From positions 1 to 62,052 of IMG/VR virus record IMGVR_UViG_3300021091_004741: a stretch of DNA of 62,052 nt; one strand, 5' to 3'. This DNA comes from a virus. Made by a program: the position numbers and the translations under genes. Below, piece by piece: positions 8,755 through 17,743 of the stretch; position 1 is the stretch's first letter, and every line of letters begins with the position of its first letter. Below the pieces are notes generated by a model that saw nothing but the letters and a program-made list of their open reading frames with translations, was not told the origin of the DNA and did no database searches.

Positions 8755-10389
8755 ATGATTACTGTAGGATATTCGACAAAAAAGTCTAAACCTGAATATA
8801 TCGAATCTTTGAAAAAGTCCTCGGGGTTCAAAAAAATAGAAATTATTGAAAAAGTCAATAATGGTGAAAAATCTTTGGCACAGATTTACAATGAAATTAT
8901 TTATGAATCAACAAATGACATTGTTGTTTTGATTCATGATGACATTTATTTTGATACGGTCAGTTGGTATCACAAACTATTAAAACATTTTGAAAAAAAG
9001 GAATATGGTATCTTAGGTGTTGCAGGAACAACCAATTTATCTGAAACGGGACAATGGTGGCAACCCGATAAAAGGCAATTCATGACGGGTATTGTCAATC
9101 ATGAGAGTGATGGTAAAAAATGGACATCAAAATACTCTGAAGATTTAAATAACAATATTAGGAGTGTTGTTATTCTTGATGGATTATTATTAGCAGTTCA
9201 TAAAAAAAGAATAAAAAAATCTTTTGTTGAAGAGTTTGATGGATTCCATTTTTATGATTTACCGTTCTGTTTAGAAAACTTCCTCGAAGGTGTAAAAATA
9301 GGGGTTTTTACAAATATTAGAATAACCCATAAATCTATCGGTATGACGAATGATAAATGGGAAATGAATCGTCAAAAATTTGTAGAAAAATATAAAAATG
9401 TTTTACCAATCAAAGCCTCTTTCGATAAAGACAGAAGAATCAAAGTTTTAATTTCTTGTCTATTTTTCAAAACTTTTACAGGCTCTGAATTATATGTATA
9501 CGAACTGGCGAAAGGCTTACAAAAACTAAATTGCTCTGTCACTATACTTTCACAAATTGGTGGACCACTCACGGATTTAGCAAAAAAACAAGGTATAAGA
9601 GTTTTACCATTCGAAGAAGCTCCTGGGTTTAAACTTGGTGACGGTGTATGGGAATTTCCTACACCCCAAGGAAATGTGAAATCCCAACCAAATGTTATGT
9701 ATCAGGTTAAGCCTGTAGATTTTGATATTATTCATATTCAACATAAACCTGTTGCCGAAAGAATAATTAGTTTCTATCCGAACATTGATAAAATATATTC
9801 TATACATTCAGAGGTAATTGAATTAGAAAACCCATTTGAACATGATTCTATCAAAAAATATATTGCCATCAGACCTGAAATAAAAAACCACTTAATTGAA
9901 AGGTTTGATATATCTGATAAAAAAATTGATGTGATTTACAATCCTATAGATAACGATAAGTTTAAACCTTCAAAACACGATTCAAAAAACTATGTTCTTT
10001 TTGTTGGGTCAATCGATTATCTAAGACGCGAAACAATTATGGATTTGATAGATTATACGAAAGAAAACAAAAAAGAATTATGGTTGGTCGGAGAAAATAA
10101 ATCAAATTATCTACAGAGTGTTTTAGAAAACCAACATGTAAAATATTTTCCCGCCACATGGAACGTAGAAAAATATATCCACGAATGTTCTGAAACCGCA
10201 GGAATACAATTAGGAAGAACAACGATTGAGGGATGGATGTCAGGAAAACCTGGATGGATTTATAAAGTAGATTCTAATGGTATCATTGAATCGAAAGAAA
10301 AATACGAAGTGCCAAATGATTTGGAAAAATATTTCACGATGAATGTTGCGGCTCAAATAAAAGATTTATATATAAAAACTTTATCATGA
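8755..10389 (+). CDS. Two-domain glycosyltransferase (GT-A fused to GT-B)
   Basis: 544 residues from ATG 8755, four bases after the dUTPase stop; an upstream GTG would force a long overlap. Residues 1-220 look like a GT-A domain: LAQIYNEII helix, then NDIVVLIHDDIYFD with the metal-binding DD, as in the Glyco_tranf_2_5 group. Residues 225-544 start a separate GT-B fold (RIKVLISCLFFKTFTGSELY) with a donor-site region YVLFVGSIDYLRRE. A bifunctional enzyme adding two sugars in sequence is the simplest reading. Its stop overlaps nadE by four bases. Confidence 0.83.
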   Translation: MITVGYSTKKSKPEYIESLKKSSGFKKIEIIEKVNNGEKSLAQIYNEIIYESTNDIVVLIHDDIYFDTVSWYHKLLKHFEKKEYGILGVAGTTNLSETGQWWQPDKRQFMTGIVNHESDGKKWTSKYSEDLNNNIRSVVILDGLLLAVHKKRIKKSFVEEFDGFHFYDLPFCLENFLEGVKIGVFTNIRITHKSIGMTNDKWEMNRQKFVEKYKNVLPIKASFDKDRRIKVLISCLFFKTFTGSELYVYELAKGLQKLNCSVTILSQIGGPLTDLAKKQGIRVLPFEEAPGFKLGDGVWEFPTPQGNVKSQPNVMYQVKPVDFDIIHIQHKPVAERIISFYPNIDKIYSIHSEVIELENPFEHDSIKKYIAIRPEIKNHLIERFDISDKKIDVIYNPIDNDKFKPSKHDSKNYVLFVGSIDYLRRETIMDLIDYTKENKKELWLVGENKSNYLQSVLENQHVKYFPATWNVEKYIHECSETAGIQLGRTTIEGWMSGKPGWIYKVDSNGIIESKEKYEVPNDLEKYFTMNVAAQIKDLYIKTLS

Positions 10390-11189
10390 ATAGAATAGTA
10401 GATTATGAACATTTGTCAGAATCAATAACAAATTGGATATCAGGATATGTACATGAAAATAATCTTAGTACATTAGTAGTTGGGGTTTCTGGTGGTATTG
10501 ATTCGGCAGTAGTATCAACTCTATGCGCGAGAACTGGTATACCAACAATCCTTTTAGGGATGCCTTTAGATTCAACACCTCAAAATACTCAACTATCTGA
10601 AAAACATATCGCTTATTTAACTTCAACGGACAAATATAATGTTCAGGGATGGCATATTGACTTATCTAAAGTTTTCCACGAATTCAAGGCTCACCCCGTA
10701 ATCAACAAAAAATACAATTCTGATTTAGCGTTTGCAAATACGAAATCCAGATTACGAATGGTCACATTGTATCAAATAGCTACATCGACACAAGGTATTG
10801 TTGTGGGTACAGGAAATAAGGTTGAAGATTTCGGAGTTGGTTTTTTCACCAAATACGGAGACGGTGGTGTTGATATTTCTCCAATAGCTGACCTATATAA
10901 AACTGAGGTAACAGAATTAGGTAAGTACTTAGGGGTTTGTCAAGAAATAATAGAGGCAGAACCCACTGACGGTTTATGGGACGACAACAGAAAAGACGAA
11001 ACTCAAATAGGTGCAACATATGATGAATTGGAATGGGTCATGGAATTGGGTCTTGATAAATTGAAAAACCAACCAACAACTGAAAAAGAAAAAGAATTAA
11101 TTCACACATATTTGAAATTCAACAACAAGAATAAACATAAAATGGAATCTATTCCGGTTTTTAATTTAAAAGAAAATAATATTATATGA
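10386..11189 (+). CDS. nadE: Ammonia-dependent NAD+ synthetase
   Basis: 267 residues, the usual length for the glutaminase-free form. The P-loop pyrophosphatase motif VGVSGGIDSA is at residues 33-42, followed by the KSRLRM helix and VVGTGNKVED, with KYGDGGVDISPIADLYKTEV downstream; these line the ATP and nicotinate-adenine dinucleotide sites. It amidates deamido-NAD+ to NAD+. Four-base overlaps on both sides embed it in the glycan operon. It may support the NAD-linked dehydrogenase and epimerase next door or replenish NAD during infection. Confidence 0.9.
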   Translation: MNRIVDYEHLSESITNWISGYVHENNLSTLVVGVSGGIDSAVVSTLCARTGIPTILLGMPLDSTPQNTQLSEKHIAYLTSTDKYNVQGWHIDLSKVFHEFKAHPVINKKYNSDLAFANTKSRLRMVTLYQIATSTQGIVVGTGNKVEDFGVGFFTKYGDGGVDISPIADLYKTEVTELGKYLGVCQEIIEAEPTDGLWDDNRKDETQIGATYDELEWVMELGLDKLKNQPTTEKEKELIHTYLKFNNKNKHKMESIPVFNLKENNII

Positions 11190-12343
11190 AATTAGGAATT
11201 ATAGGTGCAGGTAGATTAGGGTTAACTTTCGCACTTCTTTGCGAAAAAGCAGGTTACGATGTATTGGTTTCCGATGTCAGAGAAGATTATATATTCAACT
11301 TGAATCAAAAGATTTGTTTTACAAATGAACCTTTAATTCAGAAGATGTTATTTGAATCTCAAAAACTCAGTGGTACCACAAACAATATTGAGGTTATCAA
11401 ACATGCTGATTTGATTTTCACTTTTGTTTCAACACCATCTACTCTCAACGGAAACTACGATACTACAAAAGTGTTTGAAGTTTCCAATCAATTTTACACT
11501 GCATCAAGCTTAGAAATCCCCTTGAGTAATAAAAAATTTGTTGTAGGGTGTACAACAAATCCAGGCGATGTTCAACAGATACAGAACAATTTATATAAGT
11601 TTAACATACAAGTTGCATACAACCCCGAGTTCATCGCTCAGGGTGAAATTGTTCAAGGATTAGAACAATCTGACATTCTACTCATTGGAACCGAATATTC
11701 TCAGTTAGCTAATGAATTAATTCATCTTTACAAAAAAATACAAACCACCAAAGTGAATGCATTTGTTATGTCCAGTAAAGCTGCTGAGATTACCAAAATT
11801 GGTATAAATTGTTTTTTGACGACAAAAATCAGTTATGCAAATATGATGGGTGATATTCTTATGAAATCTGATTTACAAAGTGAAATTGATTTGGTCTTGG
11901 GTGCCATTGGTGGGGACACAAGAATTGGAAACAAATATCTGAAATATGGATTTGGTTTCGGGGGTCCTTGTTTACCTAGAGATAATCGTGCCCTGGGTCA
12001 CTACGCCCAAAACTTGGGAATGAAATTGAATCTTCCCCTTACCGTGGATAATTTCAACAAAGAACATGCAGAGTTTTTAAAAAATCATTTTATTTCTTTA
12101 AATCCTGATAAATCGATACCGTTTGTAATGAATTATATTACATATAAAAAGGGTACCGATATTTTGGAAGAGTCTCAACAGTTTCAACTTTGTATCGATT
12201 TATTGAACGAAGGTTACTATGTAAACGTAATTGAAATTGACGAGGTTGCTAAATCATTAGATAGCCTTAGTCAATCTTATGAAGGTAGATTAAAGTTTTT
12301 CAAAAAAGGAACAAATCCAGAAGGTTTCAAAATAAAATTATGA
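11186..12343 (+). CDS. ugd: UDP-glucose/GDP-mannose dehydrogenase family protein
   Basis: 385 residues. N-terminal NAD-binding Rossmann motif KLGIIGAGRLGLTFA; a central segment with AYNPEFIAQGEI; and the catalytic-cysteine loop FGFGGPCLPRDN near residue 260. The family oxidises the C6 alcohol of a nucleotide sugar to an acid in two NAD-dependent steps. UDP-glucose to UDP-glucuronate is most likely, but UDP-N-acetylmannosamine-type substrates cannot be excluded. The C-terminal domain is present, and four-base overlaps on both sides show co-translation. Confidence 0.88.
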   Translation: MKLGIIGAGRLGLTFALLCEKAGYDVLVSDVREDYIFNLNQKICFTNEPLIQKMLFESQKLSGTTNNIEVIKHADLIFTFVSTPSTLNGNYDTTKVFEVSNQFYTASSLEIPLSNKKFVVGCTTNPGDVQQIQNNLYKFNIQVAYNPEFIAQGEIVQGLEQSDILLIGTEYSQLANELIHLYKKIQTTKVNAFVMSSKAAEITKIGINCFLTTKISYANMMGDILMKSDLQSEIDLVLGAIGGDTRIGNKYLKYGFGFGGPCLPRDNRALGHYAQNLGMKLNLPLTVDNFNKEHAEFLKNHFISLNPDKSIPFVMNYITYKKGTDILEESQQFQLCIDLLNEGYYVNVIEIDEVAKSLDSLSQSYEGRLKFFKKGTNPEGFKIKL

Positions 12344-13071
12344 AAATAAAATTTGTTTGTTGCGTTTGGAATGCGGAAAAATACGTTACTAATTGTATAA
12401 AATCTTTGATGAATCAAAAAGACAAAGATTTCTCAGTCTATTTGATAGACGATTTGTCTAATGATAAGTCTGTAAATGTAATGCGCAATTTGATTCAAAA
12501 TGACAATAGATTCAATTTAATTGTCAACTCAGAAAAAAAATTCAAATTAAGAAATCTTGATGAACTTATATCTACGTTTGACGATGAAGATATTGTAATC
12601 GAATTGGATGGTGACGATTTTCTACTTAACCAAAACGTTGTATCCGATATCAGGGAGATTTACAAAACAGAAAAAGTTTGGTTAACAAACGGTTCTTTCA
12701 TGTATTCAAACGGTCATAAAGGATTTTCTGAAAAGTGCAATCCATCAACCGTGAGAAAAGATTTATTCCGTTTTTCACATCTTCGTACTTGGAAAACATT
12801 CTTATGGAAATCTATACCAAAATCATATTTGACTGAAGAAAATGGTAAATATTTCAAATCTGCGGCTGATGTCGCATATTCTTTTTCTTTATTAGAATTA
12901 GCGGGTGAAGAAAATTATAGATTCTTAGATAAATTGTATTACGTTTATAATGCTGAGTCACCCTACAACGACCACAAACCTGGTAGTGCAACGGGTAATG
13001 GACTTCCTGAACAAGACAGATGTTCAAACATCATAAGAAATAAACCAAAGCTTGATAAATTAATTAGATGA
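12340..13071 (+). CDS. GT2 family glycosyltransferase
   Basis: 243 residues. A GT-A N-terminus (IKFVCCVWNAEKYVTNCIKSL) leads to VYLIDDLSNDKS and then a metal-binding ELDGDDF near residue 90, in the order expected for GT2 enzymes. There is no membrane segment, so it is probably cytoplasmic. It overlaps both neighbours by four bases. Confidence 0.85.
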   Translation: MKIKFVCCVWNAEKYVTNCIKSLMNQKDKDFSVYLIDDLSNDKSVNVMRNLIQNDNRFNLIVNSEKKFKLRNLDELISTFDDEDIVIELDGDDFLLNQNVVSDIREIYKTEKVWLTNGSFMYSNGHKGFSEKCNPSTVRKDLFRFSHLRTWKTFLWKSIPKSYLTEENGKYFKSAADVAYSFSLLELAGEENYRFLDKLYYVYNAESPYNDHKPGSATGNGLPEQDRCSNIIRNKPKLDKLIR

Positions 13072-13877
13072 ATAATTTGATTTCGTGTAATTTAATGGGG
13101 GGATTAGGAAACCAAATATTCCAAGCCGCCCACGCACTTGCTCAAGGATGGAAATATAATCGCGAGGTAGTTTTTGTACCAAGGTCATGGACACCTATGC
13201 AAGGGAGACAAACTGAGAATTATTTAAACAATATTTTCAGAAACCTTAAGTTTATAGAAAATATCGATGGGTTTGAAAAAGTCAGTGAAGGACCTTGGGA
13301 ATACATCGATGTATTTCCAAAAGAACATAATTCAGTATTTGATGGATACTTTCAGAGTAGTAAAAACTTTTTAGGGTTTGATAAAAAAATTAGAGAAATA
13401 TTTCAACCGACAGAAGACTTTGTCTCCCAAATGATAGAAAAACATCCTGAACTTAAAAAAGAAAATACATTATCAATTCATATCAGACGAGGTGATTGTT
13501 TCATGAACCCTGATATTCACCCCATTGCGACTGAAAAATATGTTGAAAGAGCACTTAAAGAAATAGGAGATTACAGTCATATATTTATTTTCAGTGACGA
13601 TAAAAAATGGGTCAAAGAAACTTTGTCATTTGAAAACGTGACTTATGTTGATGATGAAGATTACAAAGAACTTTGGTTGATGTCTCTTTGTAAAAATCAC
13701 ATAATTGTAAACTCAACGTTTTCATGGTGGGGTTCATTTTTAAATAAAAATATTAATAAAAAAATTGTAGCACCTTCTATTTGGTTCGGCCCGAGAGGTC
13801 CAAGAAATTACCGAGATATTTACGAATCATATTGGAAAGTACTCGAAGTAAAATACGAAAACGGATGGTTAAATTAA
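13068..13877 (+). CDS. GT11 alpha-1,2-fucosyltransferase-like protein
   Basis: 269 residues, normal for bacterial GT11. The N-terminal GGLGNQIFQAAHALA motif, the IHIRRGD motif near residue 140 (GDP-fucose-binding arginines) and the C-terminal NSTFSWWGSFLN motif are all present and in order. The family transfers fucose from GDP-fucose to galactose-type acceptors. No GDP-fucose synthesis pair is in this window, but a GDP-mannose 3,5-epimerase is, so the true donor may be GDP-L-galactose. Confidence 0.9.
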   Translation: MNNLISCNLMGGLGNQIFQAAHALAQGWKYNREVVFVPRSWTPMQGRQTENYLNNIFRNLKFIENIDGFEKVSEGPWEYIDVFPKEHNSVFDGYFQSSKNFLGFDKKIREIFQPTEDFVSQMIEKHPELKKENTLSIHIRRGDCFMNPDIHPIATEKYVERALKEIGDYSHIFIFSDDKKWVKETLSFENVTYVDDEDYKELWLMSLCKNHIIVNSTFSWWGSFLNKNINKKIVAPSIWFGPRGPRNYRDIYESYWKVLEVKYENGWLN

Positions 13878-13879
13878 AC

Positions 13880-14674
13880 ATGTTATCAAGAAACTTTGCT
13901 CACGACAAAGGTTCTACAGCAAACAAAGCACCGATTCACATAGAATGGTGTTTCAACTCCTACGATAACCCTATCTCAGTTTATTTGGATAATGATTGGT
14001 CAAGAGGTGTTGCTGATTCTAACAACGGTAAAAAAAATTTTCTATGGTTGATTGAATCAAGAAATTTTGACGGTGGAGCTATCGATGGAATAAAAAACAA
14101 CCTTGATTCTATTTTGAACTCTTTTGAGGAAATATGGACTCACAACGATGAGTTGTTATCTCTTCATTCTAAGTTCAAATGGACACCAGCGTATGGAAGC
14201 TATATCAAAGATTTTGGATTACATCCTAAAACAAAAATGGCTTCGATGGTTACCTCTAGTAAAAGATGGACACGTCAACATGAAATACGTCATGACTTTG
14301 CGGTCAATAACCGTGATAAAATGGACGTTTATGGAAGAGGTATACAGGAAATTGCAAATAAAGAAATAGGTTTGAATGATTATCGTTTTTCTTTCGCAGT
14401 AGAAAATGATACCTATGACACATATTTTACTGAAAAAATATTAGATTGTTTTGCAACCGGTACGGTACCAATTTATATGGGAACAAAAAAAATTGTAAAT
14501 TATTTTAACCCTGAAGGTATAATCTTCTTCGAGGGTCAATTTGATATTGAGTCCTTGACTGAAGAGTTGTATAACTCTAAACTTGATGCAATAAAAGACA
14601 ATCTTGAAAGAGTTAGAAAGTATAGTATTTTAGACGATTGGATTTATGAAAATTATTTGATTAATTATGTCTAA
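13880..14674 (+). CDS. GT10 alpha-1,3/4-fucosyltransferase-like protein
   Basis: 264 residues from ATG 13880; an in-frame ATG at 13865 would overlap the GT11 stop. The C-terminal half carries the GT10 signature: RFSFAVENDTYDTYFTEKI then CFATGTVPIYMG and YFNPEGIIFFE, matching the donor-binding alpha-1,3-FucT motif (FAxEN...YxTEK...GTVPI). The N-terminal half holds WLIESRNF and an acceptor-type domain. It stands next to the GT11 gene, so two fucosyl-type linkages may be made on one glycan. Confidence 0.87.
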   Translation: MLSRNFAHDKGSTANKAPIHIEWCFNSYDNPISVYLDNDWSRGVADSNNGKKNFLWLIESRNFDGGAIDGIKNNLDSILNSFEEIWTHNDELLSLHSKFKWTPAYGSYIKDFGLHPKTKMASMVTSSKRWTRQHEIRHDFAVNNRDKMDVYGRGIQEIANKEIGLNDYRFSFAVENDTYDTYFTEKILDCFATGTVPIYMGTKKIVNYFNPEGIIFFEGQFDIESLTEELYNSKLDAIKDNLERVRKYSILDDWIYENYLINYV

Positions 14675-15337
14675 ATGAAAAATGTAATTTCAACAACTCT
14701 ATATGGTGGTGACAAAAGATACTTTCGTGGTGCGATTTATAACGCTAGATTAACAAAACAATATTTTCCTGGTTGGGAGTTCCGTGTCTATCACGAGGAT
14801 GGTATTGATAATAGATTCTTACAAGAACTATCCGAAGAAGGTGCGAACGTAATAAACGTTGGACCAACACAAATGATACCATCAGCTTGGAGATTTTTGG
14901 TTTATGATGATGAAGAAGTTAATTTTTTTATTTCGAGAGATTTAGACGACAGATTAAACAGTTATGATGCTGAACTTGTCAAGGTTTGGATACAAAGTGG
15001 TCACCCTTTTCACATTATTCGTTCTAATAGAGGTCATATGAATGAAATGCTTGCCGGTCTTTGGGGTGGCAAATCCCGTTATTTAGAAAACTTCAATATG
15101 AAGGAAGAACTACAAAACTTTTTTTTAGAAACTAGAAACAAAGAAGAAGACCAAAAATTTTTAAGATTAGTTTTTTATCCCAAAATCAGAGACATATCTG
15201 TAGTTTACGGATATGACTTTTACAATAGTCCGTATGTGGAAAATTTTCCTATAGAGTTTTTCGCAGAAGATGGTCACATAAGTTATCCTGTTGGTGAAGT
15301 TTACGAAGCTGACGATGAAAAATCTTTATTCCAATGA
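14675..15337 (+). CDS. GT-A-like glycosyltransferase, family uncertain
   Basis: 220 residues. It starts immediately at the preceding stop and overlaps the next gene by four bases. Residues 1-60 give a GT-A-like start (YFRGAIYNARLTKQYFPGW, then EFRVYHEDG). A metal-site-like ISRDLDDR lies near residue 90, followed by GHMNEMLAGLWGG, a pattern seen in small glycosyltransferases of polysaccharide clusters. It resembles no large CAZy family that I can name. The role is inferred from fold signals and context. Confidence 0.7.
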   Translation: MKNVISTTLYGGDKRYFRGAIYNARLTKQYFPGWEFRVYHEDGIDNRFLQELSEEGANVINVGPTQMIPSAWRFLVYDDEEVNFFISRDLDDRLNSYDAELVKVWIQSGHPFHIIRSNRGHMNEMLAGLWGGKSRYLENFNMKEELQNFFLETRNKEEDQKFLRLVFYPKIRDISVVYGYDFYNSPYVENFPIEFFAEDGHISYPVGEVYEADDEKSLFQ

Positions 15338-16038
15338 AAAATATTTGTTTAATCAGACAACCCGCAGGTATTGGTGATATTTTTTTCACACAAAAAATTG
15401 CCAAAGATTATATCTCAAAAGGATACCAAGTCATCTGGCCTGTCATTCCACAATTTGAGTTTATTAAAGATTACATAAAAATTGATAATCTTATATTTGT
15501 TAACGAAAGAGATGATTTTCCACACAGAAACGTTTATGCTGAAGGATATTCTAAACCTTTCATGATTAATAAAAATGATATATATCTACCAATTCAACAT
15601 TTCGATAGACATTATCAAGGTCCTGTAATGCATGCAAAATATAAACTTTTAGGAATAGACTTTTCCGATTGGGTGGATTATTTCACATTTGATAGAAATA
15701 TTGAGAGAGAACAAAAATTGATTGATTATTTTGGTGTCTCTGACAAAGAGTTCGTATTTGTGAATAGAATGTTTGGTTCTCCACCCGATTCGAAACCTTG
15801 TCCACACATGGGTCAATATAAAAATGGTGTAGAAATGATTTATTTGGGATGGGACAACCTTTTCGATTGGATTGGATTATTAATTAAAGCAAAACACATT
15901 TATACTGTAGAAACTTCAATTCTGTATATTATAAGCAAATTGGGGTTAAAAAATGTTACAGTATATTCAAGACATAGTCCCGCGAGTTTCCATCAAGTCG
16001 AACATTTGTTTGATAAAGATTTAAATTATATAAAATGA
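15334..16038 (+). CDS. GT9/heptosyltransferase-like GT-B protein
   Basis: 234 residues. The N-terminus (NICLIRQPAGIGDIFFTQK) resembles the GDxxxxxP-like opening of heptosyltransferases and related GT-B proteins. The C-terminal half has a strand-helix order with IYTVETSILYIISKLG, comparable to their donor site. It is shorter than typical GT9 (about 340), so it may be a reduced version. Four-base overlaps tie it to both neighbours. Confidence 0.6.
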   Translation: MKNICLIRQPAGIGDIFFTQKIAKDYISKGYQVIWPVIPQFEFIKDYIKIDNLIFVNERDDFPHRNVYAEGYSKPFMINKNDIYLPIQHFDRHYQGPVMHAKYKLLGIDFSDWVDYFTFDRNIEREQKLIDYFGVSDKEFVFVNRMFGSPPDSKPCPHMGQYKNGVEMIYLGWDNLFDWIGLLIKAKHIYTVETSILYIISKLGLKNVTVYSRHSPASFHQVEHLFDKDLNYIK

Positions 16039-16418
16039 CACAAATACCGGTAAGTATTGGAGAATTGATAGACAAGTTGTCCATTCTCCAAATTAAGAAA
16101 AATAAAATATCAAATCCTGAAAAATTGGTTCAGGTAAAAAAAGAATTTGAACTTCTTTACAATCAATCGGCAGGATACCTCAATGACATTCAGATTGAAA
16201 ATCTGTATCACGAACTTGTCAAGGTCAATACCTATCTTTGGGATATTGAAGACCGATTAAGAGTTTTAGAATCAGAAGTTAGATTTGAAGGTGAGTTTAT
16301 CGAAGTCGCAAGGAAAGTTTATATCACTAATGATAAAAGATTTGAATTAAAAAATCAGATTAATGCACTGACTGATTCTGAAATCATAGAAGTTAAGGAA
16401 TATATAAAATATCAATAG
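16035..16418 (+). CDS. DUF6165-like small protein of polysaccharide clusters
   Basis: 127 residues, all helical. The opening IPVSIGELIDKLSILQIKK matches the VSxGExxDKLxILxIK pattern of DUF6165, a family usually found in LPS or capsule clusters with no known activity. A central ELVKVNTYLWDIEDRLR segment is also typical. No catalytic motif is visible, so a structural or regulatory helper of the glycan pathway is a guess. It overlaps the preceding gene by four bases. Confidence 0.7.
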   Translation: MTQIPVSIGELIDKLSILQIKKNKISNPEKLVQVKKEFELLYNQSAGYLNDIQIENLYHELVKVNTYLWDIEDRLRVLESEVRFEGEFIEVARKVYITNDKRFELKNQINALTDSEIIEVKEYIKYQ

Positions 16419-16419
16419 T

Positions 16420-17085
16420 ATGATAGAAAATATCAAAGAAGTTTTAAAAAATTATTTTGAAGACGAGAATAAAACTTACGGGTCTCCAAGTTTTGAAACA
16501 GGTTATCCCGAAAGAGACGTAAATTGGATGAAAAAAAATTTAATTCCTCGAATTAAAACCCTCATCAACAAAAACGTGCATAAAAATTGTTTGGATGTAG
16601 GATGTGCTTTCGGATATTTTTCCAAGGTTCTATCTGAGACTTTTGACAAAACCTATGGAATAGATTTATCAAATAATAGAATTGATTATGCAAAGAAATA
16701 CGAGTCAGAAAGTTTGAAATTTATACAATCAGACCTGACTGAAAGTTTCAAAGATAAATTTCCAATCAAATTTGACTTTATGTTTACGAATGCCGTATTA
16801 CCACATATCCCGTTGGAATTTAAATCTGAAGTTTTCAAAAACTTAGCAGAGGTTGCAAATTCGGGTTGTATTTTTGTAATGTATGATGGTATGTTGAATG
16901 ACAACAACAAAAATAAACATGATGATAATACACAAGCTAATTTTGAGGGTTGGTCGGGTGAAGAAGCAATCAGAGTTGTATTCATAAGTGAAAAATGGAT
17001 ACTAGAAAACGCTACTGATTGGGAAATATTACAAATAAATAATGTTGGTCAAGCAACTGAAGAAATAATTTTAAAAAGAAAATAA
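16420..17085 (+). CDS. Class I SAM-dependent methyltransferase
   Basis: 221 residues. SAM motif I is CLDVGCAFGYFSKVL near residue 53, followed by the acidic loop GIDLSNNRI and motif III-like FDFMFTNAVLPHIP. This is the Methyltransf_11/23/25 layout. The substrate is unknown; methylation of a sugar in the operon's glycan is the best contextual guess. It lies one base after the DUF6165-like gene. Confidence 0.85.
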   Translation: MIENIKEVLKNYFEDENKTYGSPSFETGYPERDVNWMKKNLIPRIKTLINKNVHKNCLDVGCAFGYFSKVLSETFDKTYGIDLSNNRIDYAKKYESESLKFIQSDLTESFKDKFPIKFDFMFTNAVLPHIPLEFKSEVFKNLAEVANSGCIFVMYDGMLNDNNKNKHDDNTQANFEGWSGEEAIRVVFISEKWILENATDWEILQINNVGQATEEIILKRK

Positions 17086-17086
17086 A

Positions 17087-17743
17087 ATGAGTTTATTTGG
17101 CGCTTTTTGGGATAAAGACCCAAATCCAGTCGGAACAGAGAACTTTGGAAATAATAGAGGTTTGTTCTATAATTTAAATTGGACTCCAAAAGGAGTATTA
17201 CATGTTGGGGCATGGGACGCTTGGGAAGCAAAACAATATGCACAATACTGTGGGTCTAATGTAGTTTTTTTAGAAGCTCACCCAAAATCATACGAAACTT
17301 TCAAATCCGAAATTGAAAAGCATCAACAAAAGATTTTCAATTATGCCGCTTGGAATGTTGATGATTTAGAAATGGATTTATACTGTCCTCCAAACAACCA
17401 AGACTCGAGTTCATTGATTTTCAAAAATGGTCATTCCATAAAAACCAATACAATTACTCTTAAAAGTTTATTTCAAAGAAATAGTTTAAATTTTTCTGAT
17501 TTTGATTTGTTGAACGTTGATACAGAGGGTGCAGAAATACAAGTTTTAGAAGGTTTAGGTGATGAAATTATTAATTTCAAGTACGTCCTTTTAGAAATTT
17601 CCGATTTGGGTTCTTCGGAAGAATCATTATTAAATGATTATATGAACTCAAAAAACTTTTCATTTTTTAAAGACAGCACATCACACATAAGTTCAGTTAC
17701 TAGAAAAAGATTTTGTGATAGATTGTTCAGAAATAATTTATGA
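17087..17743 (+). CDS. FkbM family methyltransferase
   Basis: 218 residues. A glycine-rich GVLHVGAWDAWEAKQYA motif binds SAM, VVFLEAHPKSYETF gives the acidic residue, and the family hallmark LLNVDTEGAEIQVLEG lies near residue 145. FkbM enzymes O-methylate sugars or polyketides. It is the second methyltransferase in a row, separated by one base from the first and overlapping the next gene by four, consistent with methyl capping of the glycan. Confidence 0.9.
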   Translation: MSLFGAFWDKDPNPVGTENFGNNRGLFYNLNWTPKGVLHVGAWDAWEAKQYAQYCGSNVVFLEAHPKSYETFKSEIEKHQQKIFNYAAWNVDDLEMDLYCPPNNQDSSSLIFKNGHSIKTNTITLKSLFQRNSLNFSDFDLLNVDTEGAEIQVLEGLGDEIINFKYVLLEISDLGSSEESLLNDYMNSKNFSFFKDSTSHISSVTRKRFCDRLFRNNL

